A DNA stretch of 64,000 nucleotides. Origin: Latrodectus hesperus. Taxonomy: Eukaryota; Arthropoda; Arachnida; Araneae; Theridiidae. Below are positions 28,772 through 64,000 of the stretch, piece by piece. A program made the position numbers and the translations under genes. Under the pieces are notes generated by a model. That model did not search any database, was not told the DNA's origin, and worked only from the letters and a program-made list of their open reading frames with translations. The stretch is taken from the NCBI GenBank assembly GCA_037975125.1, contig CM075853.1, forward strand, positions 57,089,591-57,153,590. The letters run 5' to 3'. Numbering within the stretch: the stretch's first letter is position 1; each line of letters opens with the position of its first letter.

Positions 28772-29428
28772 AAACTTTTTGATATTATTATGTTTTATTA
28801 TTATGATTTTAATTCAATATTGGATGTCGATATAAATTTTTGGAAAGACCTAAGTTTATTTTGTATTTATAATAATTATATTTCTTATGGAGAAAATATT
28901 TATTTACTAGTTAACGGAATTCCCCAGGGTTCCAAATTAACAAGTATATTGGAAAATTTATTTTTAAACTACTATGAAATATCATTTATTATACAAATGC
29001 CTTTTGCTTGCAGATATATTGAAGATTTAATAATTTTCAATTGCCTAGAATTCGATAAAATTTACAATAATATATATCCTAAGGAATTAAAATTAATTAA
29101 AAATAATATTGATAACCTAAAAACTGAATTTTTAGATATTTCAATAACTGTAAAAGAAAACCACACATTTACTGACATATATGATAAAACTAATAATTTT
29201 AATTTCAAAGTTAATAAACTAATTTTCTGGAATTCAAACATTTCAATTAAAATTTATAAAAATAATATTTTTAATCAACTTAATAGAATATACAATATAT
29301 GTAATAATTTAAATAACATCAATAAACAAAAAAATAGACTAGAAAATATTTTAACTCATAATGGCATTCCAACTAAATTTATTAAACACTATTTGGCTAG
29401 TAGAGCATTGCTTATAAGAGTGAAGTAA
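28772..29428 (+). pseudogene. Reverse transcriptase fragment, Penelope-like affinity
   Basis: A plus-strand frame open from 28772 (first ATG 28790) to TAA after 29428, about 212 codons from the ATG. It contains GIPQGSKLTSILENLFLNYYE-type residues, the RT domain-4 motif (PQGS). About 40 residues later comes RYIEDLIIF, which fits the RT catalytic box xxDD with the first Asp changed to Glu. Then comes an FLDISI block and a T-x-IYDKTN / FNQLNRIYNICNN region ending near HNGIPTKFIKHYL. The order PQGS, Y-x-DD, FLD, T-x-Y-K, then a GxP-x-x-xI tail resembles Penelope-like retroelement RTs, but I cannot exclude another RT lineage. Fingers motifs upstream (domains 0-2) are missing: a stop at 28769-28771 and the TA tract precede it. 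No endonuclease domain is seen downstream. The altered catalytic Asp and 5' truncation make it a dead fragment in my view, although the frame has no internal stop. Confidence 0.65.
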
Positions 29429-30115
29429 GGCGTAGTTTTATACTACAGAAGGGTCACCCAAGCCTTGAAGGTCTTATAAGAAGCTTGAAATGCCGATAGT
29501 GTTTACACTTAGTCAATAATTTATGTATTTGGTGAGGTTCTTGCAGATTTGGATTTGTAATTAGATATGATTTTAATTTGAATATTATAAATTAAATTTA
29601 TTTTGGCAACACTGGATTTTCACTTATATATTTTAGATTAAATTCTACTGTATATATTTTGGATTAAATTCTACTTATTTTATTCTTTTATTCTGGTTTG
29701 ATACTTTGGTTTGAATTTTTGGTATGGCTTTGGGGTGTAGTGGCTTCTTTAAGACTGTGTCTTGGGCCATTGCAGAAAAGCCATAATTGTGCCAATGTGG
29801 TCAACACCCCCTGACGAAGCTGGCCTTATTGGTACTTTATTCCATTTATATCTATCTTTCTTTGCAATTTATTTCAAGTAATTTCAATGTAATTCTTTTC
29901 AGTGTATTTCTTTCAAGTATTTTCAATGTAATTCTTTTCAATGTATTATTTTCCATTTAATATTTTCAATATATTGTACATTTGGCATTTAATATTTTCA
30001 ATGTACTATTCTCCATTTGGTATTTTTCATTGTATTTTGTTTCATTATATTCATTGTATTTTATAAAATATACTATTAACTATATATAAATATATAGGGA
30101 GTACACACCATCTGT
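29429..30115 (+). repeat. Probable 3' part of the RT element, with local repeats
   Basis: Follows the RT frame directly and is less AT-rich than its surroundings at 29430-29500 and 29720-29835. It includes a 27-bp tandem duplication at about 29625-29680 (ATTTT-GATTAAATTCTACT twice). It also includes a diffuse tandem array at about 29870-30060 of degenerate units built on ATTTTCAATGTA(T/A)T. The boundary is uncertain, and assigning it to the element rests only on position. Confidence 0.4.
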
Positions 30116-33100
30116 GGTTACACTTAAAAATGAGTGTAGTGCTTCAGCTTCAGAGTCAGAAAATTTCATTCTAATGTAAGGTCATTTGTACGGTCATTAT
30201 TTCATATCTTGTTTATTTCATTCCTTTTTCTCTCAATAGGCTTCTAAATCAAAAATTATTTCTTTACCTGTTAAGGTGTAAATATTTGTGTATTTTCATA
30301 ATTAAATTTAAAATAAATATACCATGTATAGAAATTTCTCAAAGAATCCAAAATTATAATTAAAGGGACTCATTATATTTTAAGAATTTTTAAAAATATT
30401 CATGTCCAATATTTTTAACGAAAATATTTCTGAATTGTATCAGAAATTTTTTTCTTATTTCTTGAGTATAGTTAATCTTAAGTTTTAAAATTAATTAGAA
30501 AATAAAAAAACATTAAATTTAAATTAGATATCTTCAAGAGCGATTAATCCTGGTTTAAAAATACTGCAGTTTTTCCAATTTATAAAATAGAGATGAAGAG
30601 TATATATATTTCTTTAACATATTTCTTATGAAGTTCTCATCAATCATAAAAGCTGATTAAATACGCACTATAACACAGTTACATATACTATGTTTCCGAA
30701 AATGATTATTCTTAATAAATTGTGAAAAAATAAAATTTTAAAAATATACAACCTATATAAATAATAATCTTAAATAATTTACAAAAATTTAAGATTAATT
30801 ATAGTTATAACATTTAAAAATAAGATTTTCATTTTCTACTTTATCTAAATCATTTGTAACTTTTTAAAATAATTTTTACTCATAATTAAGAAACTATAAG
30901 TATTAACCAAAAGTTGATCGGAATAAATTTATGTGCGCATCCACAATAAGCAGATTTTTTAAAATCAGTTATATCTTTAACAATTGAATGTTTGAAATTG
31001 TAGGAAATATTCTTGGTATTCCTATGTTCTTCATTTCAGTTAGTAAAATTTTCACCATTTATGTCAAAATAATTGATTTTTATTGGAAAGTAATATTTAA
31101 GTGAAGAGGTAAAGCAGTATTTATAGATTTAAGTTCCTTAAAATAAAACAACTATTTTTGTAGTCCAATTATTTTATTTGATAATGCTTTACTAATATCT
31201 CGAAAATGAAAATACGATTCAACAGAAAATTCACTTACTTTGACTTAGAATTAAATTAAAACAGCTTGGTTTGATCTCATTGGAATTATAATTTAATTAA
31301 ATATTACTTATATCTTCAATAAAATGGTTTCCAAATTTGCACGACATAAAACAAATAGAAGTGATTAATTTAACCTCAATTTTTTAATTTTTTAAAATAA
31401 TAGCTGATGAAACTAATTATAAGGAATAAACTGAAATGTTATAAAAATTATTTTAACAATGCGTAAATACATTTAACATATTTATTAAGCTTATGGTCTT
31501 CCTTAATATTTTAATTAATATTTATCAACGAAAAATTTTAATATAATACTTAAATAAGTTGTAATTGAACTCATTTAACACACATTGAAAGTTTAATTTA
31601 AAATGAACTCAAACAGATATTTCAACTGTGAGAATAACATAAATCTAAATATTTGTCGGAATTACTCTTAATCCCCATACATATTTTATTTATTTGAAGA
31701 ACAATAATTATTCAGCATACTAAGAAATGGCAATATTATAGGATAAACCCTCCAGAAGTATTTTTATGAACATTGTAACTGAATCAAAAAATTTTATTTA
31801 AATTTTGTAATATGTAAATAATAGTTTTAAATTTCCTAAATCTGCACCGTAGTTAACCAATATTGACATTCAATGTTCACAAATATCATTTAATATAGAG
31901 TCAATCAAAACGAACAGTACAAAAAAGTTTTAAGAAAATAGGAGTATAGTCAAACAATTTTTTATATGTTTATATCTTGGAATATTTTTTCCAAATAGCA
32001 GATATTTAACAAATAATATGAATTTAAGTGCAATACAAGCATAAGTCATATCAGTTAAGAAAAATCATCGATTGTGTGTGTTTTTTATTATCTGTAAGTT
32101 ATTATAAGAAATAGTAGTAATTAGTTGATAGCACACATATTATCTAATATCTAAACACTTCTTACAATAATCTAATTAATACATATGCTTTATTTTTTCA
32201 AAAAAATAGTTAAAAAAATATTAATTATTTTATTTGTACTAACGTCTCCCATTCATAAGCCTTTTCTGAAATACATGTATATGATCATTTTTTGGAAGAT
32301 TAATTTTGTATCTTGTTATTGTTCAAAAGAAATTTATAACGTGTTTTTTGTTATCTATTCTGTTATATCAATCATATTGATTTGTAACCCTATTGGTCTG
32401 TAAAGCGAGAGCACAAAATATTGTACAGAAATACAGATAGGAATATAAACAAGTTTTAAAAGTGAGAGGAGCAAAATGAATACAAAAATTTTAAGCACTG
32501 TATGTTTGGGAGATAAGGACCACCATAAAGCTATCTTTAGATCTAACCATCTCTTATTTTACCATTTTAAATGGGTCACTAATCAAATACAAAATTACAT
32601 CTGTTGACATGATGTATCGTAACGTATAAGATATATAATTTTAGCCTATAAGATACATTAGGATTATTTATCCATATATAGATGTCTAATACCACTTTTT
32701 GATGTTTGATATTATAGAAGCTTTTGATCCTAATTCAATTTATTTCAATGCCTTAACTAATTTTATTGCGAAAAATATTAGGAAAAATTACATAGTTCTC
32801 AGAATGTAGGTATTTATTGATATAATTAGTGGATTTAAAAATTATGTACGACAAATTAGACAAGTTAAGTTTTTGGAGGGAAAATATTAACATAAATTCA
32901 TAATAATTTCTGAATACAAATCATAATTAATTTTTTTTAATTTCATAATTACTTTTGATCGCAAAAATACATGATTTTATTATTAATAAATATATTTTAA
33001 CTACCTAAAATGTAAGTAAAATTTAAAAAAGTGTTTATTTTAAGATCTAGCAAATTCTATCTATGCACTTAAGGAAATGTCCCGTTAAAATGTTAGATAA

Positions 33101-36100
33101 ACAGTTATATGCAGATATGATCTTTCTTTAAAAATTTAACATTTGATGATATAATTATCCCAATTTTAAAATAAGTATGATCTATTCCACTGTAACTATG
33201 ATATAAATTTAACTTAATAAATTTTAAAGGAAGTAATTAATTTTTGCAAGTAGTCATTCTGCTTTATCAATCAACGCTTAATATTTATTTAACAAAATCG
33301 GTAAACCCAATACAATTCGTGATATATAAAGCTAAAATGTTTCTACTATAAAAAGTGTTTGTAAATTTACTCATTTTTTAAAATATATAAAAAATACATG
33401 TATATCGTATATCCCTGTTTAAAATGTCACGTTTCTAAAAACTAAGTAAATATGTAAAATAAAAATAAAAGTGCTTTTTCTTAAATTAATTAATGTTCTT
33501 AAAATTTTTATAGTTCATTAAATTTACTGTCAATCAATGAATAATATTATGTTTAAGTATAAATAAGAAGCGCAAAAGAATATGTTTTCAGAAACATTTT
33601 ACTGTTTTGATTCTTTGTCATATTACATGTTGTGAAACTACATGTGCAGTGCAGCACGTCAATTATTTCCAGACACAGAGAAAACAAATATATTCATACG
33701 AGATTTCTTAATGATCATACACACAAGTAAAATAATCTACTATTTAACAGGAAAATATATGTACAATTCTTTTCACAGTCGACAAAACATAAAAATATAA
33801 ATATGACATGATAAATACAAATGTGCTATAGAAATTATATTCACCAATCAGCATTAATATATTAACGCAGTTGAAACATTTAAGTATATGAGCCATCAGT
33901 GTAAAACTATTTTTTACTACTATCAGTGTTGCTTATAATGACTTTAAATTTATAACACAAATTGGAATTCAAATTCTTTCAAACATATAAAAATGCGTTC
34001 AAGGTTTTTATAATCATTGCAGTAATAAAACATTTTGGCCAAATGTAATTTGATAGCAATGTTTGCTATGATACTTTCCACATAGGCCCTATAATATTGA
34101 TTTTATACAAAAAATTAAAGTTTTTGGGAATAATACCTTTTGTTTTTTGTAGATAATGTAAAAAACTTTATTCAGAGCTTTAAAGTAAGCAATAAGGTAA
34201 CATACATTAAAGTTTTCAAGACATAATTTGAAAAAACAAATGTGGGAAGAAACAAATCGTAATTTCAAGGACATTTGTTCAGCATTTAATCATTTTAGAT
34301 ACACATACCATAAAACTAGAATATTTTAAGAAAGAATTCTGAATTTGTCAGATAAAATGTTTTATTTTAAATTGCTTCTCTAACGATATGATAATTATAA
34401 TAATCATAGAATTTAACTTAAATAAATTTGTCAAAAAAACTGCTATTTATATTAATGTAATTCCCTTACAAATTCAAAAAGTTGTATTTATTTTATTATA
34501 TTTATTCCAACAAAAATTAATTTTCTTGTTAAACTTTAATTGGATACATAAAATAGAATTTTGCTTTTGAGAAATTGTAATTGAAAAAAAGGACACTATA
34601 TTTTTACTATTATAAGCGACACTGTTAGTTAAATATAAATGACTACTAAGTAAATAATTTTTAAAATGTGTATATTCCTGATATCAAAATAGTTTTGATT
34701 AAATTTGATGCACCATATAAATACAAAAAATTAAACTACGGATGAAAACTGTAAAATTTTAATTAGATAAAAATTTAGAAAATAGAATGATTAAATTTAT
34801 TCTTAAAATATAAACTTTCATTCTAAGAATTTGACTATGATATGTTAATTGCCATTTTTGGCACAATACAAATAAATGTGGAAGTTGAATATAATTCAGA
34901 AATTGATATTGATTCAATTTAGAGCTTAAAATAATGGATAGGTTTGTAAATAAAAGTAAAGGAAATTTGTATTTTAATAATTATTTTTCTTTCATCTTCT
35001 CTTAAAAATATATGTTACAAAAGTTAAAGTTAGTTAAACAAAAATGAAAGTATCATTGATAATATTTAGACAGAAAAATAATTTAAATGTTTATAACGGT
35101 ATTTGGAAATTAACTTAATATTTCATTGAAAATCTTTGTTTATATTTTCCTTATTTTTAATAATTGTTTACATCCCCGTAAATAATAATAATTTAAATTG
35201 GATTCGATTGTTTGAAATAAATTTGTATGGTGTTTTGTGTATAAAGTATAATACTCTCTTTTTAAATTGAGACCAGGGAAAATCATATAATTTCTTCTCA
35301 TTTATAATACTTTGAGTATTTCAGAAAAAAATTCAATTTTTCTAAAAATATATTTTTATAATTTTTAAAATATATCTTTGTAATCATAAATATTAGTTAA
35401 CTATTTATGATTATAAAATTTTTTTAAAATTTATTCAGACATAATTTAAATTATAATACATTAAGACAGGGTTTATTCTAACAATTTTATTTTTATTAAT
35501 ATATCCTTTATTTGGTTTCATAAGCCATTTTTAACAAAAGTGTATTTTTACAAAAATTAAGAAAAACAATATATTTTAAAATCCTAATTCCGCATGAAAT
35601 TACTTTTCCTTACTTTTTAAAAAGACATTTGTACCAATTATAATAAAATTTGTTAAATAAGTAATACACAAGTTGACTAATTAAATTAAAATTGCTTAAA
35701 TAGAATATTTTTATATGATTTTTATGATTATTATTTCAAATTTAAGATTTATGTGATCAAGAAACTTATGTGATTTTTATAGAAAATATTTCAGATTAAA
35801 ATATACTATGAAAGGTAAATAATTACAGTTTTATAACCTAAAGTAACTTTCTTCATTTAAAATTGTATACCATTACCAAGTAAATTATATAACAAATGTT
35901 ATGATTTGAAAATCTTATTTTATCCCATAGTAATAGAATTAGAAATTATTTAGATAAAATTTATCACATAAAATTGATAATTTAATTATAGGTTCATCAT
36001 ATTACTATATATATCTATAACGAAGATTTGAAACAAAATAATTTTATTTACAATATTTTAATGATCGTTTCTTTCTGGTAAAGTAATTTATTTTTAATTT

Positions 36101-37009
36101 GTAAACAAAAAGTTTCAGATATGACAATTCTCTACAAATTGCTAGTTACATAGATTGCTTGTGAATTCTTGCCAATTAATGGTTTAAAAGCAAAATATTT
36201 TTAGGTAAAAATAAAATTACATAGAATATAAAACATATTTAAATACAAGAATGTGTTACAGAAACAATGTTTATTATGTTGTTTTAGAAATTTTAAAATA
36301 TATTCTAAAACAAAATTTTCTTAATAAAGTAAATTTGAAAGAAGTGAGCAAATAAGCATATTAAATTTAAAAGACTTAATATAATATTAACTTTATAAAA
36401 ACGGAAATTAAGATATTTAGATATTTTTAACTAACAATAATTTATTCAAAAGTATTTATTTTTTAATAACTCTTGTTAACTCTGGTGAATATGTATTGTA
36501 TAAATAACATTTTAACGATATTTTATGATAATGACTAGAGTGAAATAAAATATTTTCAACAAAATAGAACTTGAGACATAAAAACTACTTTATTTTATTG
36601 ACTAATTAAATTAAGTATTTAACTTTATCATTTAATTAAATAAGTAAGAAATATACATTCTTCTAATCAACATTATTAAAAGGTTGTGCGTAGATTAACT
36701 TACAGCAAATAAAAACTGATTTCAAGCAAAATTTTGTAATTAAATGTATGCAATATATTTAAGCATAGTATAAAACTGAACATTTTTAGCTTTTAGTAAT
36801 AAAATAATTTATAATCAATGTGTTTAAGATATAATTTAAAGCAAAAAGGTTCATTTTCCAGAATTTTTATGATATTTTAGAAAAAGACAAAAGTAACGAA
36901 TAAAATAAACTTCATTCTGTTCTCAAAATTCTAGTGCAGGTTATAATATCACAGGAAAATAGTTTTAACTAAAATAAAAAATAGGACTGATATTAAGAAG
37001 AAGGAAGTT
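30116..37009. other. AT-rich intergenic DNA, no gene seen
   Basis: Only chance frames (for example 32185-32403 plus, 34089-34274 minus, 34388-34570 plus). No recognisable repeats, RNA genes or mobile-element motifs. It lies downstream of the PDE3 gene. Confidence 0.45.
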
Positions 37010-37757
37010 AAGTATACCGACACGATAGGATAATGACAGATAATGCTCTGATTGGAAGTTTAATGAATGATCATTGATGAGAGCATGACGCGCACATACA
37101 TTAATTTTGAACAATATTTCCAATCACGTTGCAAAAAGCGAACATTCATTAAAAATTAAGAGGGCGTAAGGTAGGGTTTAAATAATAAAGAACGATGTAG
37201 GTAAGCTCGACACTTTAATTAGATATATATTTGCCTCTTAGTTTATACATTATAAAAATATCCACCAATGTTTACTTTACGCTTAAAATCTTCCAAAGCT
37301 GCCATTTGCTTTAAATAAATAATTTTAAATGGATGCCAGACCATGAGGCGAGATCAATAGACAATACACCAGTAATATACATATATGAAAAGACACACAT
37401 ACACATATTCAACATATGTACGAATAATAATGGTGCATGTCACAACTTCTTTTTCATTTCTGCATAATAACATTAGACAACAGCACCTTTGTTCGAACAT
37501 TTTTTGGAAAACAAGTCAATACATTCATTATGATAAAGGTAATACTAAGTCTATTCATTCATTTCTTGTACATTTAAGTAGATACAGAACATTTATCCAT
37601 CGACGATGAAAATGAGAACAAAACAAATATGACGACACGACTTCCTGTTTTTCCGGCAAATACGGATACAGAGCCACAGGAAGAAACCTCTTGTATCAGG
37701 TTTGAAGGTGGCACAAAATCCTCTCCACGTCAATCAAGGAATTGAGGGTGTAGATCT
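37010..37757 (-). other. Probable 3' UTR of PDE3
   Basis: About 750 bp of clearly less AT-rich sequence directly follows the proposed terminal stop codon on the minus strand. Candidate ATTAAA poly(A) signals (minus strand) lie near 37213 and 37059. A plus-strand frame at 37385-37609 overlaps it and is considered chance. The inference rests on composition and position only. Confidence 0.4.
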
Positions 37758-61833
<24,076 letters not shown>

Positions 61834-63351
61834 CTGCAAAAAAATTCTCACGTTTGGCATCATGCATGATCATGTTTGAAATCATGCACAGTGATATGAA
61901 AATACATTATTAGTATATAGATATTAAATCAATCTTATAAATCCGTATATAGTAAGCATACAGAAGTTAGCGGTTTAGGCATATGCATTTTACGACGCAA
62001 TATGTTTATATTTTCATAACCATTATATGAATGAATTTCTTCAGGATTTCTGAATAAATTTTAATAGAAAATAAACTATTGTTAATTACGCATTTTATTC
62101 TAGTATCAATGACACTATTATTATATCATTAAAATTTTTGCAACAATATTTTGGTTATTTTCATTTTCAAGTATACGATAAAAGTTTAATTTTTAATATT
62201 GAAATATATGTGAAAAATATTTAACCCCGTTCATTGAAGTTTAATTATTATTAATTATACTAAAAGAAGAAATCATAATTATGCTAAAAATGACTTTCAA
62301 AATAAGTATTTCACTTTTGTAATTCCTTTATTAAATCTTGAAAACTGTAGTAATTAGAATAATATCATAATGAATTGACAAACAGAGCTTTCTGTTAAAA
62401 ATATTATATTAATATAATCTTGTTAATAATAGATAAAACATATTGTATCGTTTCCAAATAACTCATAAATATTATGAAATAAATATGAAATAATGTATTT
62501 ATAAAATAATATTCCATTTTCATTCCTAATTGTTTTTCATTAAATAAGCAACTTATGTTTCATTACAAAAGCGTAAACTGAACATCAATAAATTTATTTA
62601 TATTAATTTAGAAATTAATTTATATTACTTACTTTATATTTAATTTTTAAATAAAACTATGAAAATTGGCTTAAAAATATTTTATCTAGTTTATATCTTG
62701 CTCATTTTTTTAACATTGGAATATTGCAATAAAATGTGAGCACTAAACATCTGCTACAATTTATGTTATTAATGATATTGCATTAAAACATCCAAAGTAA
62801 ATTTAATACTAAAACACATATGAAAAATACAGAAAAAGAATTAGCAAAATTTGTAAGGTTTTCTATTATTTACGAAATTTATAAAACATATAATACGTTA
62901 ATTATGATTTTAGCTTTCCAAAGTTTATAGAAAATTTCATAATGTTATTTAAAGTAAAATGCAACAACGAGCTCGTTTTTTCACCGTAATAATAAAGCGT
63001 TTTATAAAAATATATGTTCCATAAAACACTAGTTTTTATCTTTTTTATTTGCTCTTATCATCAAAATGATACATACAGTAAGTTTATCTTTAAATGTTAT
63101 TCAATTTTATCGATGATTTAAATAATTGTTTATAATAGATAAATACACGATTGGAAATATTTAAATAAATCTTTGTTGACAAATTAAGAAATAAAATCAA
63201 TCCTAACAAAAATGCTTAGAAGGTTGTGGTATATTTTAATGTTTACTGTCTCATTTTTGCATATATATGTGTGTCTGTATGTGTTATGTTGTGTAAAACT
63301 TTATTTAAATATTATTTAATATTTTCATGTATTTTCATTAGTTACTTAGTA
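61834..63351 (-). other. PDE3 intron (continues past the window)
   Basis: AT-rich. I searched the minus strand for the expected upstream PDE3 exon (FxNYFxALExGYRDIP type) and did not find it. Nothing recognised before the Tc1-like element. Confidence 0.6.
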
Positions 63352-64000
63352 CACTCATGTCCATAAATTAAGGATAATTCAGAATCACACAGATATTGAA
63401 TTCTAAACTAAAAATTTCACATGTAGAATTATCACACACATCTTGAAGAATAATATACAAATTACAAGAAACCACAAGATAGTGCCGATAGTAAGCATTC
63501 TGGGTTCCAGAACTTACCTGAATGCTCAGAATATAACCATGACTGACCACATCTATTGGGATGTCAATCTGGAACAAAATGTATGTTTTTTTCGGGGCGC
63601 CATGGGTGCACAATGTCTGTTCATGGATGACAACGCTAGTCCTAACCATGCAAGCATTGTAGACGAATCCCTTCAATCGGAGGATATCACCCGTATAGAC
63701 TGGCCAGCATACTCACTGGACTTGAATACAATAGAGCGTGTGTGGAACATACTTGGCCGACGAATTGCAGCCTGTCAACCCCCTCCCACTTGTCTACCGG
63801 AACTTCTGAGCATTGCTTGAATGTGAATGTAATATTCCCCAAGATCAGATCGATACTTTGATACTCAGCATGCCTAGGCGTTGTACGCCCTGATTTGCAT
63901 CGTCTTGGGGGCATACTATGTAGTAATCATCATACCAACAATGTTATATTGGTTTTTGTAAATAGGTTCGTTTTTGAAATTCGCTCCAGGCAGTAAAAAT
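63352..64000 (+). mobile_element. Tc1-like element, internally deleted, running off the window
   Basis: Starts after a TA with CACTCATGTCCATAAATTAAGG, a typical Tc1-family terminal repeat. About 130 bp later it is already in the C-terminal half of the transposase, so the N-terminal DNA-binding region has been deleted. The last bases (TCGTTTTTGAAATTCGCTCC, 63967 onward) look like the sequence just inside the 3' terminal repeat, which lies beyond the window. Confidence 0.8.
63482..63893 (+). pseudogene. Tc1-like transposase C-terminal fragment, frameshifted
   Basis: Plus-strand frame with NITMTDHIYWDVNLEQNV, FRGAMGAQCLFMDDNASPNH, DITRIDWPAYSLDLNTIERVW and LGRRIAACQPPPTCLPEL. The Asp of MDDNA and the Glu of NTIERVW are separated by 34 residues, the D34E spacing of Tc1 elements. 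The frame ends at 63818-63820. A one-base shift near 63812 restores the family C terminus (ALLECECNIPQDQID, then LILSMPRRCTP) up to a TGA at 63891-63893. The first catalytic Asp and the whole N terminus are missing. Inactive. Confidence 0.9.

Noticed and set aside
37385..37609. 74-codon plus-strand frame
   Set aside because: Antisense to the likely PDE3 3' UTR, with no domain.
63368..63676. 102-codon minus-strand frame
   Set aside because: Also antisense to the Tc1-like element; the plus strand carries the family motifs.
63687..63914. 75-codon minus-strand frame
   Set aside because: Antisense shadow of the Tc1-like transposase fragment.

Overview
The window is extremely AT-rich eukaryotic DNA, with very long (AT)n and (CA)n microsatellites, introns, tRNA-derived SINEs and several Tc1/mariner-type transposon relics. 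This fits an arthropod. An arachnid such as a spider is my guess from the overall texture, not something the sequence proves. Most short open frames are chance products of low GC or of the dinucleotide repeats.

One cellular gene is clear: the 3' half of a cGMP-inhibited cyclic-nucleotide phosphodiesterase (PDE3 class) on the minus strand, about 37.76-61.83 kb. Seven exons with GT/AG borders and compatible phases (61711-61833, 48769-48947, 46436-46639, 45866-46027, 44552-44735, 42719-42799, 39198-39439), plus a probable tiny last exon (37758-37772), give one uninterrupted frame of about 395 residues. It carries the metal-binding HD motifs, the PDE3-specific insert, the nucleotide-binding glutamine region and an acidic C-terminal tail. 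The 5' exons lie beyond position 64000.

Layout. From 1 to about 37 kb there is a gene-poor stretch with microsatellites, a slightly GC-richer first 2.3 kb of unknown nature, a decayed minus-strand protein-coding relic at 6.0-6.5 kb that ordinary ORF calling misses, a large inverted repeat (two arms of about 1.3 kb around a 0.8 kb spacer) at 16.0-19.4 kb, and a reverse-transcriptase fragment at 28.8-29.4 kb. From 37 to 62 kb is PDE3. Its introns hold a shattered mariner (40.8-41.45 kb), an unidentified 115-codon frame (47.4-47.8 kb), a SINE joined to a truncated mariner (50.6-51.9 kb), a 481-bp inverted-repeat element inserted inside a TA microsatellite (58.13-58.61 kb), and a GC-richer island (59.2-59.7 kb). 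At 63.35 kb to the window end is an internally deleted Tc1-like element.

No CRISPR array, operon or bacterial feature is present, and I see no complete new multi-gene system. The items most worth following are the large inverted repeat, the hidden decayed coding region at 6 kb, and the nested mobile elements inside PDE3.
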